A stretch of DNA of 64,000 bases. Source: Epiperipatus broadwayi. Its lineage: Eukaryota > Onychophora > Udeonychophora > Euonychophora > Peripatidae. This document shows, one piece after another, positions 36,860 to 47,049 of this stretch. The notes beneath the pieces are model-generated. The model was not told the DNA's origin, made no database searches, and saw nothing but the letters and a program-made list of their open reading frames with translations. The position numbers and the translations under genes were made by a program. The first letter of the stretch is position 1. Each line of letters starts with the position of its first letter. The stretch spans positions 2,955,147 through 3,019,146 of the forward strand of contig JAQFVV010006313.1 of assembly GCA_028023455.1 (NCBI GenBank), given 5' to 3'.

Positions 36860-38865
36860 GAATACTATTCTAATAATAATACCAACCTACATTTTGATTT
36901 ACTTAAAAAAGAACAATATCATTTATTTATCCAATGTAATATTTACTGATACAAAGTGTTTATTACTAAATAAAGTTTGGTCTTCTTGCTAACAATCCAA
37001 CCATATAACTAAAGGGATGAATTTAAAATAAAACTTTGATAATTCTACTGGGAAATTCAGATTAAGAAAAAGAGCAAAACCATTAATAAAACTAGTTGCT
37101 CCACATCAGAGAAATATTTTACTTGATAAAAACAAAGATAATCATTCTCATATTATTATAGAAGCAATTAGATAACATAAAGAACATTTTAGCTTTAAAT
37201 AAAAATGTGCATTATATAACTTATAAAAAAGGATGTTGTTATAAAATCAACTGATAAATAAGAAATGATAGTAATTATGAATAAACATGATGATAGAAAT
37301 AAAGCTTTGCTTCTTCTAAAAGGTAAAAATTTGTATAACTACATAATATAAGCTAATGTAAATAAATTATTGAACTATTTTTCCAACCCGAAACATATGA
37401 AAACAATAACTTTCAATGACTGGGATTTATAAAATATTTTATTACCAACCAAAAAAAAGCAAGCTAGTAAGTTTTACATTCTGCCAAAACTTTATAAACC
37501 TCATTGACTGACAGATCTATTGTAGTCAGCACTGCTTCTCATACAAAAACTATTTCATATTTGTTGATGGATTTCAAAGCCATACTACACATTCAATTAG
37601 TTTATGTGTTAAAGAAACAACATACTTTTTATATTTTAGTAACTTTTCACATCATTGTATACTAATATGCCTGATGATGATGGAACTGAAGCTATTAAAT
37701 ATGCTTTACAAAATATGAAATATGATCAAATTACAACTATGATTGAATTAATATATTTAATGTTAAGAAATAGTGATAATGTTTTAAACTTTACATATTA
37801 TTTATGCAAACAAGGTACTAGGAACAAAAATGGCACCAAATTATGCCATCATTTTTATGGCCCAACCGGTGTCTTCTATTCTTAGAAATGCTAACTTTAA
37901 ATTCCAAACTTGGCTTAAATAGATACATGCTATCTTAATAATATGGTATTCTAATGAAGAGCAACTTCATACTTTCTTCAAGTACATAAACAATTTTAAT
38001 AAAAATTTAAATTTTATGATGAATTTTTCAGTTTATAGTAATAAAATTCTAGAAACACTTTACAATAACAACTTTAATTATCTACATTTTTATAATAATT
38101 CCCTAAGCACTTACAGGATAATACCCCCCCACACACACACACTAAATTTTTAAGAAATAAAAGAATTTACAGTGATAAAAACTTTTTTAACAAAGTAATA
38201 AATTTATAAATATGATATACTTTAAAACATTGTTGGATAAGACAATAATAAAAACTTCAGAATTGATAAAAATAAACTTCTATCTCTAAAAAAACAATTG
38301 AAAGTACCATCTCTAGATGCTATCCTTAAGAATAATTTTCCTAATGTTAACCATATATTGTAGAAATATCTTAATATACTAAATTTCACAGATTTTCTAA
38401 AAAAAAAAAAAAAATATCTTGTAAAATCAAATTTTATTAATAATTTTGTATTAGCAAAATGATGTTGGTCATTTGAAGATATTAGATGTTTTACTTACAA
38501 ACATATCATTGTTACAAAATTACTCCAAGTAGATAATTAACTTTAATGATTTTAATGGAATATCCATAACCTTATCAATTTTAAATGTGCAAATAAAATA
38601 CATTTAATAGAATGTAGCAAATTTTCAACCTTTAGCAAGCAACTCCATATTAGAATAACTAATCCTATATTTGACATTTTCCATAAAAATAAAGACAGAC
38701 TGGTTGCTAAACCCTTCAATTTACTACATTACTCAAATGGTAATTTAAAGGTGGCCAAATTCACAGAATAATATTTCTTCCACAGAGACAGAGAAAAATT
38801 TTTTTTTTTTTTAATTTATAAGTTTAATACTTTACATTCTCATGACATGAACACGATGATAGGCA
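36860..38865 (+). pseudogene. Decayed Penelope-like element, second lineage (QGT...GTK type)
   Basis: Successive broken frames give the landmarks of an EN+ PLE in order: DVVIKSTDK and VIMNKHDDRNKAL (about 37220-37310), KKQASKFYILPKLYKPH (about 37450), SLYTNMPDDDGTEAIKYAL (RT motif A region, 37655 on), KQGTRNKNGTK then a frameshift and YAIIFMAQP (motif B, about 37810-37870), then WYSNEEQLHTFFKYINNFNKN (about 37940). Downstream come HLIEC, the YIGET-region relic QLHIRI, AKPFNLLHYSNGNLKVA (about 38600-38760) and FIYKFNTLHSHDMNTM near 38810-38865, as in GIY-YIG-bearing PLEs. The catalytic YxDD is not recognisable. Many stops and frameshifts make it long dead. It belongs to a lineage distinct from the PLE at 49.5-53.2 kb. 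Confidence 0.75.
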
Positions 38866-38869
38866 GTAT

Positions 38870-39895
38870 TATATCTTTGAATGTTTAGTTTTCTATTGTT
38901 TTATTTTTCATTTATTAATTAGTATTACTTAATATATTAGCCAATGAGATATTCATCTTTTAATGGAAATTTAATATATTCAAATTAGTTATTGTACACA
39001 TATATGTATACATTTTGCATATATCCATATATCCCATATGATTTATTTTCTTTTTGTTTTTAAATTAACAGATTTAATTATTTTTATGAAATTTTATAAT
39101 AAAGTAATGTAAAAATAATTTAGATATTTATAATAATAGACAGGCAGTTCGATGGTAAAATATTATTAACCGACAGGAATTTATTATGTTGTCAAATATG
39201 CAAATGTTTTTTTTTAATATTGATGTTTTGAAGAAAGTTTTTGGCTCTATTTACATATTAAAAACAATCCTCTGGTTGAAATATTAAAAAGTGGCTCTAG
39301 ACAAGCAATGGGGTTTTGTTTTTTATTTATTATATATTTTCTTTTTCATAGACACATATATTAAAAATTTTTATTTTCCATATATTATTGCAACTTATGA
39401 AGACATCTGATAAAAAATAAATGACTGCCAATGATTCCACGTTGAACCAGCACTTTTCATTTGGTCAAGTTATAATCTCTTATACATGATTTCTCATTTC
39501 TGTAGTATTTATCAAATTAAAAAAATATTATTATTCAATTCACAATTGTCAAGCTACTCGCACTGATATTCTTGAAACCATTGTACTTTTTGAATACATT
39601 ATTGAATTTTACCATTTTTTATTGGGCTAACTATTATATCATTTTTAATTCATATACATGATTTAAACTGAATTAAAGATCAATCTATATAGTTTTACAA
39701 CTAATTCAATTATAGTAATTTTTATTGAGTTTAATGTCTGTATGGATTATAAATAATAACACAATTTCTAGACTAGTAAACAATTAGTAATGATCATTTG
39801 AAATGAATAGTGCAAAAGTGTGAATGAAGAAAGTTGTAATACTTGTAAAACATTGTGTACTAGGATTAGTAGCGATATTGTTACTACTACTACTA
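38870..39895. other. No gene seen
   Basis: AT-rich sequence following the PLE relic; no clear terminal repeat found. Confidence 0.45.
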
Positions 39896-39897
39896 GA

Positions 39898-40105
<208 letters not shown>

Positions 40106-40682
40106 GAGACACAAGATCATTTTCTTCATTCCTGCAGTGCCCTAGAAACAATACGTCGCACAATGTTTACCACATACAGAAAGGCTATCATTTCTAATAG
40201 ATGAAATAATAAATACATTTAAAAAGGCAATAACCCTGCTATTCGTGCAGCAACATACAGCCTTTATGCCTACTGGTGCACCAGATGCACTTTTGCACTT
40301 GCCAATAACCCTCACCGCCACCCAGCAACATATTCAATAAAACTAGAACTGTTAAGAAAAAGAGACAGCATCCTAGCTCAAACAGATATATTTGCAGCCA
40401 CATGGTCACACTTGAAACAGAGATCCAGTCTATGAAATATAAAGACCAATAAGATAGATGATGACATTTTCAACATCAGCATTTTTTCCAACTTTAAAAA
40501 AAAAAAAAATGCAAGCATAAACTGAACTAGATAGAAGACCAAATTTAAAAACAAGAAGAAAAAAAAAGGATGCAGAAAAGATAAAGACTTATATACTGAA
40601 AGTTGTAATTTGTTTTTCATTTGTAAAAAATCAATATATGACTCTGTAACTTTTTAGACTCAATAAAGTTTTGCTTTGAAAC
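40106..40682 (+). mobile_element. Possible 3' end of a LINE-like element with TAA tail
   Basis: A less AT-rich island with a plus-strand open stretch reading AIRAATYSLYAYWCTRCTFA (about 40230-40300) and continuing about 45 codons. An AATAAA signal at about 40661-40666 (ctcaataaagttttgctttg) is followed immediately by a second (TAA)n tract. An mRNA-like 3' end running into a trinucleotide tail suggests a non-LTR retrotransposon, but I find no RT motif and cannot name a family. Confidence 0.3.

Positions 40683-40738
<56 letters not shown>
40683..40738. repeat. (TAA)n microsatellite
   Basis: About 18 TAA units directly after the AATAAA-containing island. Confidence 0.95.
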
Positions 40739-40739
<1 letters not shown>

Positions 40740-40889
40740 GAAATTATTGTAATATAACTTTTGTTTGTCAATAAATTTTTGTCTTTTACTTATTCTTTTT
40801 GCCATACTTTTATTAGCATTATTATTATTTTTTTGTTTTGCTTTTATTGATATAAAATAAATATAGACGTTTGACAACTAAAGATAAAT

Positions 40890-42640
40890 ATATCAAGAAA
40901 ACGCTATAACTGCTGCTATGTGTAAGTGTACGAGTGCGTTTTGGAAAGCAATTAAAATATAAATCTACATCATATAACAATAAGTGATCTCAAATAAAAG
41001 TTCGATAATCTGATATATATATAGTTTTCGGAGACCAAAACATTATTTTATTTACATTTCTGCATACTTACTATCACATGCTCACAAACTAACTAAAGTT
41101 TCAGATTATATTAACAACTAACAAAATGTGTTATTTTTTAAAACATCTATTAATTTGTTTAATATTAATACATAGGTGCTAAAAATTATATTTAAATAAA
41201 ATATTACTTTCATATAAATTAGACAAAAGCTATATTTTAGAAAATAAAATTAAATTATTTCTTTGTTAAAAACACAATTATTTGTAAATACATTAAGATG
41301 TGATAATGGAAATCATATATTTTGTTTTGTGTTTAGGAAATTCCTCAAATAATAATAATAAAACACAACAGACAAAAATATAAGAAATGAAAAATTACAA
41401 TAGTTAGCAATTGTTGTTTTCAAAGAGCGTTAAATAAGTGCTAGAAATAGATGTGTAGTTAGACATATACAGATTTAATTTGTATGACAGTTATATTGAT
41501 TAACATACACTTGGGTTATATAATTAAAATAATTTTCTTATAACACTAATTGATGAACAAGCACAACTAGATACTGGGGTCACTGTTACACTGTTTTGTT
41601 TTGTTTTTTAAATTAATATTGACGCTATCACTACCCAATTCCATCGTTTGTTTAAATAGCATATGCCAATTCTTAGAAAAATGCCTACCTACAAAATTAT
41701 AGTAATGGTGATGAAACTCAAATTTTAAGCAAGTGTAAATTCAGCCTTTTAAAATTCAATTAATAATAAACTTTTATGAGATAGAAAGCAAATGTATTTA
41801 TTCTAGCACTCGCGTGAATAACTAGTCAATATGTAATATTAATTAATACAACAGACAGCAAATTTTTTTTTTCAAACAGATAGGAAGCAAATATAAAATA
41901 AATATTTACATTTTCATTTATCTGTTTTTATACTAATAGCTGTAATCTAACAAATATAATATTATATAGAATATTCAACACTACCAGATGATTAATAAAT
42001 AATTAAATCAAATGCACACAATAATTAGTAACTGTAATCTTGAAACTTAAGACATGCCAAAATATAATTCTTTTTAAGTGTACTATTTATAAATGTCCTA
42101 ATATAAAATTTAATCACTACCAAAGTAATCTTAGAAACTAATATTACATAGGTGAAAATTAAAAAAATTTTAAGGATGCCCTCAATTAATGTTCCCTCAT
42201 TATATATAAATTAGAGTATTAGTAGAGTGAATATGCAATTTTAAGTACTTAGCAATGCAAAATAAATAACTTTTATAATACAAGCTATATACGTCATGTG
42301 ACATATGACTGATTTTTATTAATATTATAATTTTGCTATTAGGGCTTTGGTTATATTAAATTGCGAAGCCTACTAATATATGAGATCACTGAATTTAGTT
42401 CAGACCCTTATCGATTCTTTCGTTAAAGAGCTGAATTTGAAGACATGTAGGTGTCTGAAGATTTAGATTTTTTTCTTAATATTTAAAAATTGTATAAATG
42501 CTTGGCTTGAGTAATAGCGCAATGTAAAACTTACCACTCAAAGGTAAAGTAAAAAAACAAGGATTTTATTTTAATTATTAACATGTATATATACATGTAT
42601 TAAAAGCATTAGTTAGTGTAATTTATGTGTGAATATACAT
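40890..42640. other. No gene seen
   Basis: AT-rich, no supported feature. Confidence 0.5.
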
Positions 42641-42642
42641 AG

Positions 42643-42837
42643 TATCACCATCTCATCCATTAACAATCCATTGCAAGGCATAAATAACCTCCATGTTTAA
42701 TCCACATTTTGTAATCTAGAGATTTTTTCTTTACACAACACTAGCAAACTTACTTATTTAAACTCCATCTCACATGACATCCTTTTCTAGATCTTTGCCA
42801 TTTTCATGAGATCCAATTCAAAACATCTATTCACTAT
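42643..42837 (-). pseudogene. RTE LINE copy 4, 3' part (before the insertion)
   Basis: catccattaacaatccattg and about 180 further bases align with the 3' end of copy 1 (14640-14830), roughly 70-75% identical by eye. The CAT tail is decayed to caccatctcatcc. This is an old copy; its homology resumes after the 1.35-kb insertion at 44184. Confidence 0.8.
42825..42837. repeat. Target-site duplication, left
   Basis: ATCTATTCACTAT, identical to 44184-44196. The two copies bracket the compound element exactly, and the flanks are contiguous RTE sequence. Confidence 0.9.
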
Positions 42838-43271
42838 AAACAGTGAGGATTGCCAATTCCTCTACAAGCTTTATAATAAATGCTTAGCCAGAGCCAGCAC
42901 TTAAAATATCTCTGTCAGAAACCCCTCCCCAAACCCCTGACCATGGTTTTGTGCTTTGGCACTCCTCAGAGAGGTGTCAGGGTAGGTTCAGACACTAGAT
43001 CTAAAAATACCAACCCAAAGCTAAGCACTTAGCTAAAATTTATCTATTGAGTGGAAAATCTGAAATTTTCAGACATGTACATGTCTAAAACCCAGCTATC
43101 CAACTCAAATAGCTATACGGGGCTGATAGATCTTCAGCCATGCCATATAGTAGTAGTCATAGCAATATAAAATTGCATAAGATTTTTTGGCAGAGACTAT
43201 AAATAGTCAAAATAAAAGTCATAGATCAATTCATAGATCACATGACCCTATCTCTTAAGCTTGTAAGTTAT
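42838..43271 (-). repeat. Retrozyme unit 1 (434 bp)
   Basis: Starts (plus strand) aaacagtgaggattgcc and ends agttata. The plus-strand end contains gactataaatagtc, a small perfect hairpin, and aattcatagatcacatgacc. Confidence 0.9.
42933..42975 (-). ncRNA. Hammerhead ribozyme, unit 1 (core mutated)
   Basis: Same fold as the copy at 43972-44014, except that the GAAA after helix II reads AAAA. G12 is replaced by A, consistent with CpG to CpA decay. G12 is essential in hammerheads, so this copy is predicted to be inactive. Confidence 0.8.
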
Positions 43272-43706
43272 AAACAGTGAGAATTGCCAATTCCTCTACA
43301 AGCTTTATGATAAATGCTTAGCCAGAGCCAGCACTTAAAATATCTCTGTCAGGAACCCCTCCCCAAACCCCTGACCATGGTTTCATGCTTTGGCACTCCT
43401 CAGAGAGGTGTCAGGGTAGGTTCAGACACTAGATCTAAAAATACCAACCTAAAGCTAAGCACTTAGCTAAAAGTTATCTATTGAGTGGAAAATCTGAAAT
43501 TTTCAGACATGTACATGTCTTCAAACCCAGCTATCTAACTCAAATAGCTATATGGGGCTGATAGATCTTCAGCCATGCCATATAGTAGTAGTCATAGCAA
43601 TATAAAATTGCATAAGACTTTTTGGCAGAGACTATAAATAGTCAAAATAAAAGTCATAGATCAATTCATAGATCACATGACCCTATCTCTTAAGCTTGTA
43701 AGTTAT
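43272..43706 (-). repeat. Retrozyme unit 2 (435 bp)
   Basis: Same boundaries and content as unit 1. Its ribozyme core is intact. Confidence 0.9.
43367..43409 (-). ncRNA. Hammerhead ribozyme, unit 2 (core intact)
   Basis: CUGAGGA, helix II GUGC-CAAA-GCAU (closing G-U instead of G-C), GAAA, helix III ACC-AU-GGU, and cleavage triplet GUC. Helix I pairs ACCUCU with AGGGGU (one G-U). All conserved core residues are present, so activity is plausible. Confidence 0.85.
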
Positions 43707-43880
43707 AAACAGTGAGGATTGCCAATTCCTCTACAAGCTTTATGATAAATGCTTAGCCAGAGCCAGCACTTAAAATATCTCTGTCAGGAACCCCTCCCCA
43801 AACCCCTGATCATGGTTTCATGCTTTGGCACTTCTCAGAGAGGTGTCAGGGTAGGTTCAGACACTAGATCTAAAAATACC
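43707..43880 (-). repeat. Retrozyme unit 3, partial (174 bp)
   Basis: Matches the first 174 bp of unit 1, including the ribozyme, and stops at aaaaatacc where the inverted copy begins. Confidence 0.9.
43802..43844 (-). ncRNA. Hammerhead ribozyme, unit 3 (damaged)
   Basis: CUGAGGA is changed to CUGAGAA (G8 to A) and the helix III strand reads GAU instead of GGU. Predicted inactive. Confidence 0.75.
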
Positions 43881-44183
43881 ATTTCAGATTTTCCACTCAA
43901 TAGATAACTTTTAGCTAAATGTTTAGCTTTGGGTTGGTATTTTTAGATCTAGTGTCTGAACCTACCCTGACACCTCTCTGAGGAGTGCCAAAGCACGAAA
44001 CCATGGTCAGGGGTTTGGGGAGGGATTCCTGACAGAGATATTTTAAGTGCTGGCTCTGGCTAAGCATTTATCATAAAGCTTGTAGAGGAATTGGCAATCC
44101 TCGCTGTTTATAACTTACAAGCTTAAGAGATAGGGTCATGTGATCTATGAATTGATCTATGACTTTTATTTTGACTATTTATA
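43881..44183 (+). repeat. Retrozyme inverted copy (303 bp)
   Basis: Reverse complement of unit sequence. It runs from atttcagattttcc, which is about 60 bp further into the unit than where unit 3 stops, through the ribozyme to the junction gcgagg/ctgtttataa, and then about 80 bp of the neighbouring unit end, terminating at gactatttata. It therefore spans a unit-unit junction, so the template was itself multimeric or circular. Confidence 0.9.
43972..44014 (+). ncRNA. Hammerhead ribozyme, inverted copy (best preserved)
   Basis: Helix I 5' strand ACCUCU (43972-43977); CUGAGGA (43978-43984, the conserved CUGANGA); helix II GUGC-CAAA-GCAC (43985-43996, four perfect pairs with G10.1-C11.1); G12A13A14 (43997-43999); helix III A15.1 CC-AU-GG U16.1 (44000-44007); C17 at 44008, with cleavage predicted after it; helix I 3' strand AGGGGU (44009-44014). 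Helix III is very short, and its ACCAUGGU sequence is self-complementary. This is as in type I hammerheads that act as dimers or in multimeric RNA. Beyond helix I, CCC and GGGG can form an outer stem after a small internal loop. Confidence 0.9.
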
Positions 44184-44196
44184 ATCTATTCACTAT
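44184..44196. repeat. Target-site duplication, right
   Basis: ATCTATTCACTAT, identical to 42825-42837. Confidence 0.9.
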
Positions 44197-45235
44197 GTAT
44201 TGCCATTTCCTCTAATAATAAATTCAGTGCAACTCCATTTCAGAATCTTTACAATGATAACTATATGTTTTGTCTTCATTCTTTCATTTCCAAAATTACC
44301 TTATTACTCCTACCCTTCATCTTTCTATTTTGTTAAATGATCTGAAATTGCTTTATGATTCTTTACTAAAACATTTATCAAAAAACCTTACTTTTCATTT
44401 GCATAGCCATATTTGATTTTTAATAGTAAGTTATTTCTACTAAAAACTTTTCATTCAAATTTAAATTTATAAATATTTTCATCTATTTCAATATAAATTA
44501 ATAATTTGACTAATACATTTATAGTTGGCAATTTTTTTTTATTTATGATTATCAATCTTTACTTTCTTCTGAGAAGATTTATGGAATAATGCTTTATAGT
44601 TTTTTTTAGTACTTGTTTTTAGGCTTATATTTTACTTTTGTCGGATAATATATATGCAGCATTTTCTGAATTTTTCTATCATTATTTTCTAAAGCCTGTA
44701 CTTAGTAAGTGACACATAGAGAGACTTAAAATCTTTTTTGGTGGTTTTCAATTCTATTCAGAAAATATTTCTTGTAAAATTTGCTGTAAAAAGATATTGA
44801 GATATATAATCATTTTTAAAACCAATTATTTTGTTTCTTTGATTGATTAGAATTAAAACTTTGCTATAGATTAGTTGTCATTATCTTGATAAATATTTTT
44901 GTATAGAATAAAGAAATGCTGAGAAGTCTTATCTTTAATATCTTTCACCAACTTTCTTAAATACCGATATTACCACTGCCTCCTTCCAATTATCCCATAT
45001 ATCTTTATCATTTAGATAAACGGTATATAGCTTTACTAATATTATCTTTATTTTTTCAACTGCTTTTTTTAATGACAGTTGTAATTCCATTTTCTCCTGG
45101 AATTTTTGTCTCTTTCACAGACTTAATTGCCCACCACATCTTTTTATTTAAAATACTTGATAATTCAGAAGGTAATTTTAGGAGATATTTTATATTGAAT
45201 TCTTATACACATTTTATGAAGTCATCTGTTATATA
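44197..45235 (-). pseudogene. RTE LINE copy 4, remainder
   Basis: Homology to copy 1 resumes after the insertion. Examples are gtgcaactccatttcagaatc, taagttatttctactaaaa, and the stretch at 44930-45180, whose reverse complement encodes relics of the RT N-terminal region around FKKGDKEDIRNYR, PEDWKNAVI and GKTPGNDGI. Internal deletions, stops and frameshifts are numerous. Similarity fades near 45235, so the 5' part including the endonuclease is missing. Confidence 0.75.
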
Positions 45236-45239
45236 ATAA

Positions 45240-45929
45240 TAACACTATGTATAAATTATGAAGTAAATTAAGTAGAATGTTTGATGTTGGAGGAGAAAAA
45301 CATAAATGCAATTTTAGAATTAATAAATTCATATTGGGAAAATAAATTTACTAACCTCTATTGCAATATAATACAAACAAATATTTACAACACTAGCCAC
45401 GTAACACTTAAAATAAACATTTAACTCATATTTTACCATTTTCTTTTCTTTAGTTTAACCATCTGTTATTGTAAAAAAATGCTCTATAAAGCAAAAATAA
45501 AATGTGTTTAACTGCATGCACGTTGCAAACGTATTTGGTTGCGCCAAATAAATTTTAATTAAAATAAACTCATTCATCCCTGCAATATAATTGGTCGTAT
45601 TTAATCGATAAGAGAAGAACGACTACAAAATCATATTTGACAAATATTAAATTTGTTATTATTTATTGAATTGAATCCAATATATTAAATTGTTTAATAT
45701 AATACTAAATTTGACGTAAAAAATCTTCGGAGAGCGGGAGATATTTACGGTGTTATTTTTTACTTAAAAAACGTTTCTGTCAGTTTTTGACTCGGGATTT
45801 AAAAAAAAAAATCCATCCCTAGAAAATCAGAAAATAACCACCTAAACAAATTTATATCCAATTATTCTATTTATTCTGTTTGTAAATATATACACCTTTC
45901 TAGCTCCGAAATCTTCTTTAAAAATGGTA

Positions 45930-45930
<1 letters not shown>
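45240..45930. other. No gene seen
   Basis: AT-rich with a few less AT-rich patches near 45520-45760, no supported feature. Confidence 0.45.

Positions 45931-45933
<3 letters not shown>

Positions 45934-45985
<52 letters not shown>
45934..45985. repeat. (TTA)n microsatellite
   Basis: About 17 units. Confidence 0.95.
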
Positions 45986-45989
45986 CTTT

Positions 45990-46920
45990 AAAAAAAAAAG
46001 CTTTCAAAACATAAAAAAAATATATTTGCAATAACAATAAGTTTTTATATATATATAAGTATGCCTATTGTTTATATAAGTCGGATATAGTAATTTATTA
46101 TTTACATAATTATAAAATGCCGTCTTTCTGTTATTTTTATATGAATTACCAATTAAACTTTTATTTAAATGTGTATGAAATTTATTATATCTAAATTAGC
46201 ATGCAAAATAAAAATATGCGAAAAGAGTAATAGAATCAAAAACGTTTCGAAGATAAATACTTTAAAAAAGAAAAAAAATGTTATCTGCATACAATCTTGT
46301 TATATCAAATGAGTAAATGCAACATAAGGGGAATGAGTAGATTTTCTGGATTAGTGATTGTTTTTTCAATGAATGAGAAGATATTGCTATGCTATTTAAC
46401 TCTGGTCATTTTTATTTATTTTATATCAAGAATTGTGACTGATATATTCGTAAAAAAACAATAAACACTACATCACCTAGTGGGAAATGTTTTTTTTTTT
46501 TTTTAATATGCGATGTGTTATTATTGAATATTCGTCAATTAAAAAAAATTCAAACAATTTTGCCTGCATTTCAATATTAAAAACGGAAATCTATGAATTT
46601 CATATGCATTGACCTTTTTTGAAATGTAAAAAAATTGCTTTGTACTTGCATGCGTGTGAGACGTTAGTGAAAGCCAATTCAATTTCTAATAAAATGGCAA
46701 AAATTGTATATGTTTAGCTGAAATAGTTTTTTTTTTGTATGAAGTGCTTTTATTGAAGGTAATTTTTAAAGTATATATATATGACTGAGAATTTATTTAA
46801 ATTGGTAACTTTAGGAAGAATAACTGATAAATACATTCAATCAAGATTAAAGATTGTTATATATTTTTAATATTGATTTATCGTTTTAGAGAATTGTCTC
46901 AGTGAATTAATTCAAAGTTT
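45990..46920. other. No gene seen
   Basis: AT-rich, homopolymer runs only. Confidence 0.5.
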
Positions 46921-46926
46921 TCTTCA

Positions 46927-47043
46927 AAGTTAATTGTTAGTGTATATATATAAGTCAATAAATATGTTTATTTGAAACATATTTATTGACAAAGTTAATT
47001 GTTAGTGTATATATATAAGTCAATAAATATGTTTATTTGAAAC
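46927..47043. repeat. Tandem duplication of about 65 bp containing a hairpin
   Basis: Unit aaagttaattgttagtg... is repeated twice. GTCAATAAATATGTTT pairs perfectly with AAACATATTTATTGAC across a 5-base loop at the junction of the two units. Confidence 0.9.
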
Positions 47044-47049
47044 CTGTTA

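Larger units (their letters stand above)
42838..44183 (-). mobile_element. Retrozyme-like element: tandem hammerhead-ribozyme repeats with inverted 5' end
   Basis: Three tandem units read on the minus strand: unit 1 42838-43271, unit 2 43272-43706, and a partial unit 3 43707-43880. They are followed by an inverted copy of about 303 bp (43881-44183). A perfect 13-bp duplication of RTE sequence flanks the whole. Units are about 95% identical. No protein is encoded. Each copy carries one hammerhead-ribozyme sequence, spaced 434 and 435 bp apart, so self-cleavage of a multimeric transcript would release unit-length 434/435-nt RNAs. Such units, with variable-length target duplications, define retrozymes, non-autonomous elements reported from plants and animals; in animals mobilisation by PLE-type enzymes has been proposed. 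The inverted portion lies at the 5' end in the ribozyme sense, as expected from twin-priming-like reverse transcription. Alternative: a hammerhead satellite fragment inserted by another route. Confidence 0.85.

Noticed and set aside
42838-43880. Tandem 434-bp units as a CRISPR array or ordinary satellite
   Set aside because: No short repeat-spacer structure, and the block is a single insertion with a target-site duplication and an inverted end rather than an open-ended array.
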